Assembly: GCA_004214065.1 (NCBI GenBank)
Contig: SGZM01000001.1
Span: 52,522-116,521, forward strand
Direction: 5' to 3'
Origin: Gammaproteobacteria bacterium
GTDB taxonomy: Bacteria; Pseudomonadota; Gammaproteobacteria; Magnimaribacterales; Magnimaribacteraceae
Length of the DNA stretch: 64,000 bases
Part shown: positions 15,418-25,939 of the stretch, piece by piece
Layout: every line of letters begins with the position of its first letter
Position numbering within the stretch: position 1 is the stretch's first letter
Position numbers and translations under genes: made by a program
The notes under the pieces: model-generated
What the model was told of the DNA's origin: nothing
What the model saw: only the letters and a program-made list of their open reading frames with translations
The model's database searches: none

Positions 15418-16646
15418 TAAGCATCCAGTTCCTTATCCAAATCAAACGCATCATGAAGAGCTGTAACTGCTGTAGTCATTTCAGATTTTTTTATTACTAC
15501 AGAAATCTTAATTTCAGAAGTTGTAATCATCGAGATATTTATTTCACTTTTTGCTAAGGCTTGGAACATCTTGCTAGCCACACCTGCATGGGCTCTCATC
15601 CCTCTTCCTACTATACTAATTTTTGCAATATCATCATCAAGTTCTATTGAACCTCCTCCCAGGTTTTGAGATGTTTTTTGAAGAATCTCTTCAGCTGCCT
15701 TGGCATCACTCTTATCAACTGTAAAAGTAAAATCAGTATTATTATCAGCGCCAATATTTTGCACTATGACGTCTACTTCGATTCCTGCATCACTTATAGG
15801 ACTCAATATTTTAGCTGCTACCCCAGGTACGTCAGGCACACCTCGAATGGTCAGCTTAGCTTCTGTGTCTATGCTGCTTATTCCAGAAACAATTGGTCGT
15901 TCCATAATATTTTTCTCCTCTTGAACTAGTGTTCCTTCTCCTTCCTTAAAACTGGACAAAACACGAAGTGGTAAATTAAATTTACTGGCATATTCAACAG
16001 CTCTCAACTGAAGAACTTTTGCTCCTGAGCTAGATAATTCTAACATTTCTTCAAAGCTCACTTCCTTTAAAAGTCTTGCTTTATCACATACCCTTGGATC
16101 AGTTGTAAAAACGCCATCCACATCAGTATAAATTTGACATTCATCTGCTTTCAAAGCGACCGCAAGAGCCACTCCTGTAGTATCTGAACCTCCTCTTCCA
16201 AGGGTGGTGATATCACCTGAATCATTCATTCCTTGAAAACCAGTTATGACAGGAACCACTCCATTATTTAATTCTGAAGTAATTTTACTTACTTCCACAT
16301 CCAGTATTCTTGCTCTGCTGTGGCTCGAGTTAGTTTTTATACCTAACTGATAAGCAGTATAAGATTTACCTTTGATTCCTCTTTTAAGGAGAGCCATAGC
16401 TAACAAAGCTACAGAAATTTGTTCACCAGTAGATACTAAAGCATCATATTCTCTTAGATCAGGATCTGGATTAATTTGCTTAGCCAAATCAATAAGGTCA
16501 TCAGTACTCTTACCCATAGCTGATAACACTACAGTCACTCTATTCCCTTTTTGGATTTCAGCTTCAACATTATCGGCGACCGCTTCTATACGCTCTGCAT
16601 CAGCCACTGAAGTGCCTCCAAATTTTTTAACTATTAATTTGCCCAT
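15417..16646 (-). CDS. lysC: aspartate kinase
   Basis: Phosphorylates aspartate, the first step toward lysine, methionine, threonine and diaminopimelate. The kinase domain opens with KKFGGTSVAD (residues 7-16) and holds the nucleotide-binding and FTTDPR blocks. Two C-terminal ACT domains (about 265-405) are the site of feedback control by lysine and/or threonine. Length (409 aa) fits the monofunctional LysC of Pseudomonas type rather than the ThrA fusion. It lies 21 bases downstream of alaS, the Pseudomonas order. The next pathway enzyme, asd, is at 48278-49288. Confidence 0.95.
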   Translation of the reverse strand: MGKLIVKKFGGTSVADAERIEAVADNVEAEIQKGNRVTVVLSAMGKSTDDLIDLAKQINPDPDLREYDALVSTGEQISVALLAMALLKRGIKGKSYTAYQLGIKTNSSHSRARILDVEVSKITSELNNGVVPVITGFQGMNDSGDITTLGRGGSDTTGVALAVALKADECQIYTDVDGVFTTDPRVCDKARLLKEVSFEEMLELSSSGAKVLQLRAVEYASKFNLPLRVLSSFKEGEGTLVQEEKNIMERPIVSGISSIDTEAKLTIRGVPDVPGVAAKILSPISDAGIEVDVIVQNIGADNNTDFTFTVDKSDAKAAEEILQKTSQNLGGGSIELDDDIAKISIVGRGMRAHAGVASKMFQALAKSEINISMITTSEIKISVVIKKSEMTTAVTALHDAFDLDKELDA

Positions 16647-16667
16647 AAAAAAGGCGGGTATTCTATA

Positions 16668-19460
16668 TTATTGATTAGTTAAAGAAACAATTAAGTCAGC
16701 TACCGAAGCCAAAGCTATGTCTAAATCATCAGTATTTTCAACTCCGCCTTGAGCGAAATCAGGCCTTCCGCCCCCACTTCCACCCAACTGATTAATTAAA
16801 TGTTTCATAATTTCTCTAGCATCTATATTTACATCCTTAGAGCAGGCAACAATAGCAGGAGCTTTATCATTTGATATTGAGATTAACGTAATAATACTAT
16901 TTGGACTTTGATTTCTTAACCGATCAGCTAATTCTCTTAGTTCTTTAGATTCGAGATCTCTAAAAGAGCTAGTTATTAATTTATAGCCCTCAATTTCCTG
17001 AGAGCTTTCCATTAAATCTTTTACTGAAGAGCCTAAATCTTCAGACTGTAGATCTTTTGAAGCCTTTTTTAATAATTTATTAAGATTAACTAAGTTGTCA
17101 ATTGCCTCCAGAGAATCATCAAAAAGCTCTAACTCGCTTTGTTTATTTAACTGTTGAGATAATTCTAGATTTTCTTCTTTTAATTGAGTAATTTTTTTTA
17201 GTACTTGATCATTGGATGTATTTAAAGCTTTAGCATAAGAAGATATTTCCTCTTCTAAAAATCGTATGTAGGTTAAAACTTCAACACCTTCTCTAGATTC
17301 AATATCTTCTACTAAGAGTTCATTACAAATTTCAGAGTAATTTTGTTCCAGTTCATCTAACAAAAAGGTAGCACCGGCACCAGTTACAGCTTCTATCCGT
17401 CTAACACCTGCAGAGATACCGGACTCTGAAGTTATCTTCATAACTCCTATTTCACCAGTTCGCTCGACGTGAGTCCCACCACATAGCTCGATAGAAAAGC
17501 CATTGCCAATATTTAAAACTCTTACCTCATCGCCATATTTATCTCCAAAAAATGCGACTGCACCTTTTTCAATAGCCTCACTTATTGGAAGGATTTCAGT
17601 TATAGATTTAGTATCTTTTGTAATTTCAGAATTGATTAAATCTTCAATAGCTTCTATGTCTCCAGATTCAATCGAGTCGTTGTGAGCAAAATCAAATCTC
17701 AATCTTGACTCCTCAACTAATGAACCTTTCTGTTCAACATGTTCACCGAGGACTTGTCTAAGAGCTGCATGCAATAGATGAGTTGCGCTGTGATTACTTT
17801 TAATCCTATTCCTTTGCTCAGTGTTTATTTCAGCTTTTACATTATCGCTTTTTTTAAAGGATCCAGACTTTACATGCCCTATATGGAGAAAGTGATCTCC
17901 TTTCTTTTGAGTATCATATACTTCAAAAATAGAATCAGCAGATTCTATATAACCTTTATCTCCTATTTGGCCACCAGATTCTGCGTAAAATGGAGTTTGA
18001 TTTAACAATAATAAAGCTTCTTCTCCCTCATTAACCTCTTCTTTAGTGTTTGTTTTGGAAAATATTTCAACAATGTTGGAATCAGATACATGAGATTCAT
18101 AACCCAGGAAATTAGTTGCTCCTTCAATATTCAGAGACTCAGGAATTATCGAGCTAAAATTACCGGAAGATCTTGCTCTTTCTTTTTGCTCAAGCATCAA
18201 TGAATCGTACATTTCCATATCAACGATCAGGTTTCTTTCTCTGGCAAAATCAGCAGTCATATCAACTGGAAACCCATAGGTATCATATAATTTAAAGGCT
18301 ACCTCTCCAGATATTTTATGACCTTCTAGTTTCTTTACTTCTGATTCGAGTAATTGCATGCCCTGTTCAAGGGTTGAAGAAAATTGTTCTTCTTCTTTTG
18401 ATAGGTTTGCTTGTATTATTTCCAAATTCTTAGTCAATACTGGATGAGCTTCACTCATACGCTTCTCTAGAACAGGAACAAGACTGGAAAGAATTGGCTC
18501 ATTCATTCCTAACTTGTGAGCATGTCTAAGTGCACGTCTAATAATTCTTCTTAAAACATAGCCCCTGCCTTCATTGGAAGGAATAACACCGTCAGCTATT
18601 AAAAATGAAGCAGCTCTTAAATGATCTGCTATAACTCTAAGGGAGGGATTAGATAGATCTTCTTGCCCTGTTAACTTGCCGGCTTCCGAAACTATAGCCT
18701 TGAGAATGTCTGTATCATAATTATTTGGTTCGTTCTGGAGAACTGCGGCAACTCTTTCTAATCCCATTCCTGTATCGACACAAGGATTAGGAAGTGGCTT
18801 TAAAGAGCCATCTTTGCTTCTATCGAATTGAGTAAATACAAGGTTCCAAATCTCAACGTACCTATCTCCAGGTTCGTTACCTAATTTTGGAGGATCACCT
18901 TCCAAATGATCACCATGATCATAAAATATCTCACTGCAAGGTCCACAAGGTCCTGTGTCTCCCATTGTCCAAAAGTTATCTTCATCACCAAGTCTAGAGA
19001 CTCTTTTAGGATCAATACCTATTTTCTCAATCCATATTGCTTCAGACTCATCGTCGCTTTCATGAACAGTAATCCATAATTTATCAGGAGAAATTTTGTA
19101 TCTTTCAGTTAATAGTTCCCAGGCAAAACAAATAGCTTCTTCTTTGAAATAGTCACCAAAGCTAAAGTTTCCAAGCATTTCAAAAAAAGTATGGTGTCTG
19201 GCTGTGTACCCCACATTGTCTAAATCATTATGTTTTCCTCCGGCACGCATGCATCTTTGTGAACTAACTGCTTTGTTATAACTTCTTTTCTCCACCCCCA
19301 ACAATAAATCTTTAAAAGGAGCCATACCGGCATTTATGAATAGTAAAGTAGGATCATTTAAGGGCACTAGAGGAGCACTCTCCACCAAGGTGTGTCCTTT
19401 TTCCTGAAAAAAATCCAAATAGATTTTTCTTATTTCGTCGGTGGAAAGTATTGGGGTCAC
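16668..19460 (-). CDS. alaS: alanine--tRNA ligase
   Basis: Charges tRNA-Ala in the cytoplasm. The class II catalytic core occupies the first part (FINAGMAPFK; RCMRAGGKHNDLDNVG; HHTFFEMLGNFSFGDYFK). The editing domain has the zinc-site His557 and His561 (HSATH) with Cys660 and His664 (CGGTH). The C-Ala domain ends with the Gly-rich GGSGGGRPDFAQGG. At 930 aa it is somewhat longer than E. coli AlaS (876), mostly in the linker before C-Ala. Start is GTG at 19460, directly giving MTPILSTDEIR, and the dienelactone hydrolase gene ends only 2 bases upstream. Confidence 0.97.
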   Translation of the reverse strand: MTPILSTDEIRKIYLDFFQEKGHTLVESAPLVPLNDPTLLFINAGMAPFKDLLLGVEKRSYNKAVSSQRCMRAGGKHNDLDNVGYTARHHTFFEMLGNFSFGDYFKEEAICFAWELLTERYKISPDKLWITVHESDDESEAIWIEKIGIDPKRVSRLGDEDNFWTMGDTGPCGPCSEIFYDHGDHLEGDPPKLGNEPGDRYVEIWNLVFTQFDRSKDGSLKPLPNPCVDTGMGLERVAAVLQNEPNNYDTDILKAIVSEAGKLTGQEDLSNPSLRVIADHLRAASFLIADGVIPSNEGRGYVLRRIIRRALRHAHKLGMNEPILSSLVPVLEKRMSEAHPVLTKNLEIIQANLSKEEEQFSSTLEQGMQLLESEVKKLEGHKISGEVAFKLYDTYGFPVDMTADFARERNLIVDMEMYDSLMLEQKERARSSGNFSSIIPESLNIEGATNFLGYESHVSDSNIVEIFSKTNTKEEVNEGEEALLLLNQTPFYAESGGQIGDKGYIESADSIFEVYDTQKKGDHFLHIGHVKSGSFKKSDNVKAEINTEQRNRIKSNHSATHLLHAALRQVLGEHVEQKGSLVEESRLRFDFAHNDSIESGDIEAIEDLINSEITKDTKSITEILPISEAIEKGAVAFFGDKYGDEVRVLNIGNGFSIELCGGTHVERTGEIGVMKITSESGISAGVRRIEAVTGAGATFLLDELEQNYSEICNELLVEDIESREGVEVLTYIRFLEEEISSYAKALNTSNDQVLKKITQLKEENLELSQQLNKQSELELFDDSLEAIDNLVNLNKLLKKASKDLQSEDLGSSVKDLMESSQEIEGYKLITSSFRDLESKELRELADRLRNQSPNSIITLISISNDKAPAIVACSKDVNIDAREIMKHLINQLGGSGGGRPDFAQGGVENTDDLDIALASVADLIVSLTNQ

Positions 19461-19462
19461 GG

Positions 19463-20164
19463 CTAAAATATTTCAGAAAAAAAGTTCATCATTGACTGCC
19501 AAGACCTTTGATCAGCATTCTTATTATATTGCGTACCAAAATCAGGATCATTAGCATCAGGATTCGTAAATGCATGATAGGCATTACCATAGCTATGTAA
19601 TTGCCAATCTGCTTTTGCTTCAGTCATCTCTTTTTGAAATTCATCTATCATGGTTAAAGGGACCATTGGATCTCTTTCTCCATGCAAAACAAGAACTTTA
19701 GCCTGTATTCCTTTGTCGGATATTTCAGAACCCATTAATAAACCGTGAAAGCTAACTACACCATTAATTTCAGTTCCTGATCTTGCCAGATCTAATACGA
19801 CTAATCCTCCGAAGCAGTATCCTATAGCTGCTAGCTTACTAGAATCTACACCTTCAAGTTTTTTTCCAGTTTCCAATGCAGAATTAATAACCGATTTAAG
19901 TTTATTTCTGTCCTCTATGAGAGGAGCCATCATGGATTGATTTTCTTCAGTTGAAGAACCTACTCTTGCTCCTCCATACATATCTACTGCCATCGCAACG
20001 AAACCTTCTTCAGCCAATTCAATAGCTTTATTTTCAACGAACTCATCCCTACCCGCCCATGTATGAGCAATCAGAATTAAAGGAGCAGTCTCTTTTTTGG
20101 GATACGCTACGAATGCTGCATAGTCCTGTTCTTCAACTTGATATTTTATTTCTTCTGTTTTCAT
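19463..20164 (-). CDS. dienelactone hydrolase family protein
   Basis: Alpha/beta-hydrolase of 233 aa with the dienelactone-hydrolase triad: nucleophile Cys117 in GYCFGG, Asp165 in HGERDPMVP and His197 in YHAFTNP. The N-terminal HTWAGRDEF gives the oxyanion region. Cytoplasmic. The family opens lactones in aromatic breakdown, but most marine members act on unknown esters or in detoxification, and no aromatic pathway genes are nearby. It sits in a tight row with alaS downstream (2 bases) and the hexapeptide-repeat protein upstream (5 bases). Confidence 0.9.
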   Translation of the reverse strand: MKTEEIKYQVEEQDYAAFVAYPKKETAPLILIAHTWAGRDEFVENKAIELAEEGFVAMAVDMYGGARVGSSTEENQSMMAPLIEDRNKLKSVINSALETGKKLEGVDSSKLAAIGYCFGGLVVLDLARSGTEINGVVSFHGLLMGSEISDKGIQAKVLVLHGERDPMVPLTMIDEFQKEMTEAKADWQLHSYGNAYHAFTNPDANDPDFGTQYNKNADQRSWQSMMNFFSEIF

Positions 20165-20169
20165 ATCTA

Positions 20170-20691
20170 TTATCCTATTAACTCTAGTTCTTTCTGGAAC
20201 CTTTTGCCGTTTTGTACATAATGTTGTGCTGAGAGTAGCAAACCTTGTTTTTGATCATCATTCAATTCACCCTTAATTTTTCCGGGTGATCCTAAGACTA
20301 AAGAGCCGTCAGGAACTTCCATTCCTTCGGTAATGAGTGCATTTGCTCCTATCAAACACCCCTTTCCTATCTTAGCACCATTTAGAACAACCGAGTTTAT
20401 ACCTACAAGACTACCATCCCCAACAGTGCAGCCATGCAACATCACTTTATGGCCAATGGTTACATCTTTCCCAATATTTAAAGGGAATCCAAGATCAGTA
20501 TGCAAGACAGAACATTCTTGAACATTTGATCTTTCACCTATTGTAATTAATTCAGTATCTCCTCTTATGACAGCTCCAAACCATACACTTGCATCTTGGC
20601 AGAGTCTAACTTTTCCCAAAACTGTAGCGGATTCCGCTACATAAAAATCACCATCTATTATGGGTTCATGTTCTCCTAATTTATAAAGCAT
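20170..20691 (-). CDS. gamma carbonic anhydrase-like hexapeptide protein
   Basis: Left-handed beta-helix protein of 173 aa (YrdA/PaaY/CaiE group) built of hexapeptide repeats such as GLVGIN, VVLNGA, IGKGCL and IGANAL. The three zinc-ligand histidines expected for gamma carbonic anhydrases are visible in [17 protein letters not shown] (His-x4-His). The family includes active carbonic anhydrases and thioesterases, so the reaction is uncertain. It ends 5 bases before the dienelactone hydrolase and starts 15 bases after the Nudix gene. Trimeric cytoplasmic protein by family. Confidence 0.9.
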   Translation of the reverse strand: MLYKLGEHEPIIDGDFYVAESATVLGKVRLCQDASVWFGAVIRGDTELITIGERSNVQECSVLHTDLGFPLNIGKDVTIGHKVMLHGCTVGDGSLVGINSVVLNGAKIGKGCLIGANALITEGMEVPDGSLVLGSPGKIKGELNDDQKQGLLLSAQHYVQNGKRFQKELELIG

Positions 20692-20706
20692 AATTTATCC
20701 CTTTTT

Positions 20707-21285
20707 CTAATTTCCTTTTGTTTTTAAATCTATTCTTGCATCTAATGCTATATTCAGAAAATCAACTGTCATCATTGCTGTTAAGCCCCATATTATATAA
20801 GAGTCGTATTCATATGCTGGCATAAAAAATTTATCTCCATTACGGTTAATCTCATCGTTCCTATGTCTTTTATCTTTTAGAAGAAATGATAAAGGCACTC
20901 TAAAACAAGCTTCAATCTCATCAGAGTTATCATTTAGTTCGATATTACTAGGAACAATACCTACATACGGAGTTACGCTTACATTGAACCTAGAAACAAC
21001 AGTATCTATGGGACCGAGGATATTAACCTTTGTCTTATCTAAGCCTGTCTCTTCTTCTGATTCCCTAAGTGCAGTATTCTTTAAATCTTTATCTTCTTTC
21101 TCATACATGCCACCTGGAAATGAGACCTCTCCACCATGTGAACCAACCTTATTAGATCTGAGAGTATAAATAAGCTCTGGATCTTTAGAGTCCGTTATGG
21201 CTATGAGTACAGCTGCCTTTCTTAGTTCTTCTACAGGCGGTCTCCCGGAATAATTTATTATTTTGTCCGTAATTTTTTTAAGCAT
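20707..21285 (-). CDS. nudL: Nudix hydrolase, CoA pyrophosphatase type
   Basis: Predicted to cleave CoA and its derivatives into phosphopantetheine and 3',5'-ADP. The Nudix box is complete (GGMYEKEDKDLKNTALRE with SEEETGL). It is preceded by the NuCoA-type segment SHGGEVSFPGG that marks the UPF0035/NudL group. The C-terminal SYIIWGLTAMM also fits this group. The ATG at 21285 (MLKKITDK) was preferred over an in-frame TTG four codons upstream; length is then about 192 aa, as usual. It is divergent from the next Nudix gene. Confidence 0.87.
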   Translation of the reverse strand: MLKKITDKIINYSGRPPVEELRKAAVLIAITDSKDPELIYTLRSNKVGSHGGEVSFPGGMYEKEDKDLKNTALRESEEETGLDKTKVNILGPIDTVVSRFNVSVTPYVGIVPSNIELNDNSDEIEACFRVPLSFLLKDKRHRNDEINRNGDKFFMPAYEYDSYIIWGLTAMMTVDFLNIALDARIDLKTKGN

Positions 21286-21350
21286 CAATTTATGCAATAA
21301 GTATGGGTAGATAGTTTATACTTCTGTCGCCTGAAATCGAAATAAATTAA

Positions 21351-21887
21351 ATGAAATACTGTAGCGTATGCGGTTCTTTAACTGAAAAAAGAATTCCTGA
21401 AGGAGATAATAGAGAAAGAGATTGCTGCACAAATTGCGGTTTTATTCACTATACAAACCCTAATATCATTGTTGGCACCATTCCAGTAAAAGACCAGTCT
21501 ATTCTTCTATGTAAAAGAGCAATAGAGCCTAGATATGGTAAATGGACTTTACCGGGCGGTTTTCTTGAAAATGGAGAAACTGTTTCTCAAGGAGCTTTTA
21601 GAGAGACATTTGAAGAAACAAATACGGAAGTAGAAATGGGAGAACTTTATGCAATATTTAATGTTCCTCAAATAAATCAAGTGTATATGCTTTATCTAGC
21701 ACAAGTTGTTCAAGATGATTACTCTGCAACCACGGAGAGCCTTGAAGTTCAGTTCTTTCAAGAAGATGAAATACCATGGGAAGAATTAGCCTTTCCATTT
21801 GTTCCTATAGTGATTAAAAAATTCTATTTAGACCAAAAGACAGGTCAATTTCCACTTACTACTCACACAATAGAAAGAAAGAAATAA
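21351..21887 (+). CDS. Nudix hydrolase with N-terminal zinc ribbon
   Basis: Protein of 178 aa. Residues 4-30 form a zinc ribbon (CSVCG and CCTNCG). A Nudix domain follows with the box GGFLENGETVSQGAFRE-TFEETN and the preceding KWTLPGG. The architecture resembles NudC-like and YjhB-type ADP-ribose/NADH pyrophosphatases without NudC's N-terminal domain. The substrate is unknown, possibly a nucleotide sugar or dinucleotide. It converges on purL, with only 2 bases between the stop codons and no terminator. Confidence 0.87.
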   Translation: MKYCSVCGSLTEKRIPEGDNRERDCCTNCGFIHYTNPNIIVGTIPVKDQSILLCKRAIEPRYGKWTLPGGFLENGETVSQGAFRETFEETNTEVEMGELYAIFNVPQINQVYMLYLAQVVQDDYSATTESLEVQFFQEDEIPWEELAFPFVPIVIKKFYLDQKTGQFPLTTHTIERKK

Positions 21888-21889
21888 AC

Positions 21890-24800
21890 TTACTTTATAA
21901 ATTCTCGGGCATTGAGAAAGAACCTAATCCAGGGACTGTAATGAGACCAATCTTCTGGACTCCAAGAATATTGATCATTCAGAAATGCTCTTTCAGGATG
22001 TGGCATCATAATGGTGACATTACCACTTTCATTTGTTACTCCGGCGATTCCATCGATAGATCCGTTAGGATTTGCAGGATATTCCTCAGTCTGATTACCT
22101 TTATGATCAGCATAAGCAATACTGGTAACTTTATTACTTGATAAATTATCTAAATGACTTTGTTGGACTTCTACCTTACCTTCACCATGAGCTACAGGAA
22201 CAGGGATTACAGCCCCCGTCATACCTTTAAAGAAGATTGAAGGAGAATCTTTTACAGATACTTGTACTAATCTAGCTTCAAACTTTTCAGAAATATTTCT
22301 TTTAAACTTAGGCCAGCTTTCTGTTCCAGGAATTAAAGGCTTTAGTAACGATAATGCCTGACAGCCATTGCACACTCCTAAAGAAAATACTTCTTCATTG
22401 TGAAAGAAATCTCCAAATTGATTTCGCAGATTTTCATTAAATAAAATAGTATTTGCCCAACCTCCCCCGGCACCAAGAACATCACCATAAGAGAACCCAC
22501 CACAAGCCACTAAGCCTTCAAAATCCTTGAGCAGATGCCGACTAGAGATTAAATCAGTCATGTGGACATCAAAACAGTCGAAGCCGACTTCGTGAAAAGC
22601 AGCTGCCATTTCATTCTGGCCATTAACTCCCTGTTCTCTGAGAATTGCAATTCTTGGTCTAGAGCTTTTTAAATCTATCAGTTTAGGTATGGAGAAATTA
22701 ATATTTGGTTTTAATCCACCTTTATCAGGATCCGTATCATTCCTATATTCCGATTCAGCTGTAGCAGGATTATCCCTCATTGATTGAATCTCGAAGCCAA
22801 CTCTATGCCAATTCTCTAACAAATGTTTGAGAGATGAAGATAGAATATTTTGACCTTTATAATTTATATCAACTGATGGCTGATCAGAAATAGTCCCTAA
22901 ATTATAAATATGATCTTCTAAGCCGGTTTCATTAAACATCTCTAATACGAAATCTGAGTCTTGGGACAAGACTTGTATTACAACGCCCAATTCTTCATTA
23001 AAAAGAAAGCTGATCAATTCATGATTTTTTTCAATAACCTTATCAAGGTCTATGCTTAAACCTAATCTACTGGCAAAAGACATCTCGCATAAGGTTGTGA
23101 TTAGGCCTCCATCGGAGCGGTCATGATAGGCCAAGATTTTTTTATGGGAAAGCAACTTGTAGACCGCTTCAACAAATAATGGCATTTCCTTTATACACTC
23201 AACATCTGGCGCATCTCCTCCCGTCTGCCCTTTTATTTGAGATAGTATGCTTCCACCCATACGTTTTTTACCTTTAGCTAAATCGATATAAAGTAAAACA
23301 GATTCTTTTTCGTTCTTTAGTTCCGGAGTGACCGCTATAGATATATCTTTAACTGGAGAAAAACCTGAAACAATTAGAGATAAAGGAGATATCACAGACT
23401 TATTTTCATCGTTTTCACTCCATTCTGTAGACATGGATAAAGAGTCCTTTCCAACAGGAATTGTCATATTCCATTCCGGACATAAACCCATTCCAATAGC
23501 CTCAACAGCCTCGAATAGATCCTTATTACCTTGTAACTTTCCAGGCGAGCCCATCCAATTAGCTGAAAGCTTAATATCTGAAATGTTTGATATGCCAGAG
23601 GGCAAAATATTTGTTACTACTTCGGCAACTGCAATTTTTGCAGAGGCACTTGCATTTAGTAATGCAAGAGGAGTTCTTTCGCCCATAGCCATAGCTTCTC
23701 CAGATTTACCTGAGAATGCTGCTTTGCATAAACCGTAATCTGACACAGGAACTTGCCAAGGTCCAACTAGTTGATCCCTAGCTATCAATCCTGTTATCGA
23801 TCTATCACCTATAGTTATTAAAAAGCCTTTACTTGCTACAGTTGGGTGTCTCAAAACTTCATACAATAATTTATTGGATACTTTTTTAGGTAAATTTAGT
23901 AAAGCCAGCTCTTCTGATTCTCTTTTAAAACTAAGGTGAGTTTTGGGAGGTTTACCAAACAAGATCTCGAGGGAGAGACTAATTGGATAATTATCAAAAT
24001 ATGAATCGTAGACTTCAAGATTGTTACCATTAGTAATTTCCCCGACTATAGAATACGGACATCTCTCCCTTTCACATATATCGGAGAAAATTCCTAAGTT
24101 CTTCTCAGAGATAGCTAGTACATATCTTTCCTGAGATTCATTACACCAAATTTCCATAGGTGTCATTCCAGGTTCAGAATTAGGTATAGAACGAAGATCA
24201 ATTAATCCGCCATGTCCACTATCTTTTACAAGTTCAGGGATGGCATTTGAAAGTCCTCCCGCTCCCACATCATGTATAAACAATATGGGGTTATTTTTAT
24301 CCTGCCAACACCTATCAAGAACCTCTTGGCATCTTCTTTCCATCTCAGGATTCTCTCTTTGTACCGAAGCAAAGTCCAAATCTGTATCACCTTCACCTGA
24401 AGAAAGGGATGAAGCAGAACCTCCACCCAAACCAATTAACATTGCGGGGCCACCAAGAACAACCAATTTCGAGCCGACTGGGACTTCCTTCTTCAAAGCA
24501 TGATCTGTTTTTATATTACCTAGTCCACCTGCAAGCATTATTGGCTTGTGATAACCGAAATGTTCAGTACTACCCTTCGATTCAAAGGTTCTGAAGTATC
24601 CTAAAATATTTGGTCGCCCAAACTCATTATTAAAAGATGCAGCCCCTATAGGTGCATCAATCATTATTTTTAAAGGAGAAGCTATTCTATTTGGTTTTTC
24701 TTCTTGAAATTCCCATTGTTCTGCTAGGGCAGGAATACGTAAATTAGAAACAGAAAAACCAGTTAATCCAGCCTTAGGTTTAGCACCTATACCAGTAGCG

Positions 24801-25774
24801 CCCTCATCTCTTATTTCACCTCCCGAACCAGTTGCAGCCCCGGAAAAAGGCGATATAGCTGTAGGATGATTATGAGTTTCAACTTTTATTACCATATTAA
24901 CTTCTTCTTTATGAGTTAAATATCTACCTTCCTGAGGATAAAACCTGTCAGCTGTATTCCCTTCAAGTATTGCCGCGTTATCTTCATAAGCAGAAATAAC
25001 CCCTTTAGAGGAGTTTTGATAAGTATTACGAATCATGTCGAAAAGGCTTCTAGGTTGTTCTTTTCCATCGATCGTCCAATCAGCATTAAAAATTTTATGA
25101 CGGCAATGTTCTGAGTTAGCTTGAGCAAACATCATCAATTCTGCGTCTGTAGGATCTTTATTGGTTTTTGAATAACTATTATATAAGTATGAGATCTCTT
25201 CATCACTAAGAGCTAAACCAAGTTCAGTATTGGCCTCGTGCAACGCACTTTGATTCTTCAAAGAGATATCGACTTCTGATAAGGGTCGAGGTTGAAGATC
25301 AGAAAATAACCTAGGAATTTCATCAAGTTCTAAGATCACTTCTTGAGTCATTTTATCTGCCAAAGTATTCCCCAACTCTTTCAAGTCCATAGAATTAATA
25401 TCTTTTGATACGAAGTAACAAAACCCTCTCTCAACTCTTTTAATAAAATTCAGGTTGCAATTCTTCAATATTTCGGTCGCTTTTGATGACCAAGGTGAAA
25501 TAGTTCCGATCCTTGGAGTTATAAAGAGGGGCCTTTTTTCTAAATCATCTTCTTCTTCAGCTCCATTAAGTAACTGTGATAACTCAGACAATTCTTCGTT
25601 CGAAATGGCAGAAGATAGAATATTTAAATGACAAAAATATATTTCTTTATATGTGATATTTTTGGCTTCTTCCAGTGATATTGATTGCCTCAATTGATTT
25701 AATCTAAACTCAGAGGGTTTTTCAGAACCTAGGATGGCAATGATATTTTTTGAAACTTCTAATATTGAGTTCAT
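21890..25774 (-). CDS. purL: phosphoribosylformylglycinamidine synthase
   Basis: Single-chain large FGAM synthase (1294 aa) that uses glutamine and ATP in the fourth step of purine synthesis. The N-terminal PurS-like part is followed by the two AIRS-like halves (HNHPTAISPFSGAATGSGGEIRDEG; FIHDVGAGGLSNAIPEL). The C-terminal glutaminase has the triad Cys1135 (LGVCNGCQ), His1259 and Glu1261 (PHPE). Length matches E. coli PurL (1295). mltF starts 165 bases away on the opposite strand, a gene order seen in many gammaproteobacteria. Confidence 0.98.
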   Translation of the reverse strand: MNSILEVSKNIIAILGSEKPSEFRLNQLRQSISLEEAKNITYKEIYFCHLNILSSAISNEELSELSQLLNGAEEEDDLEKRPLFITPRIGTISPWSSKATEILKNCNLNFIKRVERGFCYFVSKDINSMDLKELGNTLADKMTQEVILELDEIPRLFSDLQPRPLSEVDISLKNQSALHEANTELGLALSDEEISYLYNSYSKTNKDPTDAELMMFAQANSEHCRHKIFNADWTIDGKEQPRSLFDMIRNTYQNSSKGVISAYEDNAAILEGNTADRFYPQEGRYLTHKEEVNMVIKVETHNHPTAISPFSGAATGSGGEIRDEGATGIGAKPKAGLTGFSVSNLRIPALAEQWEFQEEKPNRIASPLKIMIDAPIGAASFNNEFGRPNILGYFRTFESKGSTEHFGYHKPIMLAGGLGNIKTDHALKKEVPVGSKLVVLGGPAMLIGLGGGSASSLSSGEGDTDLDFASVQRENPEMERRCQEVLDRCWQDKNNPILFIHDVGAGGLSNAIPELVKDSGHGGLIDLRSIPNSEPGMTPMEIWCNESQERYVLAISEKNLGIFSDICERERCPYSIVGEITNGNNLEVYDSYFDNYPISLSLEILFGKPPKTHLSFKRESEELALLNLPKKVSNKLLYEVLRHPTVASKGFLITIGDRSITGLIARDQLVGPWQVPVSDYGLCKAAFSGKSGEAMAMGERTPLALLNASASAKIAVAEVVTNILPSGISNISDIKLSANWMGSPGKLQGNKDLFEAVEAIGMGLCPEWNMTIPVGKDSLSMSTEWSENDENKSVISPLSLIVSGFSPVKDISIAVTPELKNEKESVLLYIDLAKGKKRMGGSILSQIKGQTGGDAPDVECIKEMPLFVEAVYKLLSHKKILAYHDRSDGGLITTLCEMSFASRLGLSIDLDKVIEKNHELISFLFNEELGVVIQVLSQDSDFVLEMFNETGLEDHIYNLGTISDQPSVDINYKGQNILSSSLKHLLENWHRVGFEIQSMRDNPATAESEYRNDTDPDKGGLKPNINFSIPKLIDLKSSRPRIAILREQGVNGQNEMAAAFHEVGFDCFDVHMTDLISSRHLLKDFEGLVACGGFSYGDVLGAGGGWANTILFNENLRNQFGDFFHNEEVFSLGVCNGCQALSLLKPLIPGTESWPKFKRNISEKFEARLVQVSVKDSPSIFFKGMTGAVIPVPVAHGEGKVEVQQSHLDNLSSNKVTSIAYADHKGNQTEEYPANPNGSIDGIAGVTNESGNVTIMMPHPERAFLNDQYSWSPEDWSHYSPWIRFFLNAREFIK

Positions 25775-25939
25775 TGATGGATGGTCATCATTGTAATAAA
25801 AGCCTATGTTAAGTAAATAGCTTATGTTGTGGTTTTTTTACATAACACATACTATATGTAGTGGTTTTATTATTTATAGCATCTAGATGGTAGTAAATTC
25901 GCTAATTTTATCTAAAATGCGACGAAAATTTGGGGAGTT

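Noticed and set aside
15417..16646. Lysine riboswitch before lysC
   Set aside because: Only 21 bases separate lysC from alaS; there is no room for the riboswitch.
23328..23738. 136-codon open frame opposite purL
   Set aside because: Lies fully within the conserved AIRS-like part of PurL; composition is that of a reversed coding frame.
25848..25860. Palindrome ACATACTATATGT between purL and mltF as a regulator site
   Set aside because: Does not match PurR or LexA consensus and is expected by chance in AT-rich DNA.
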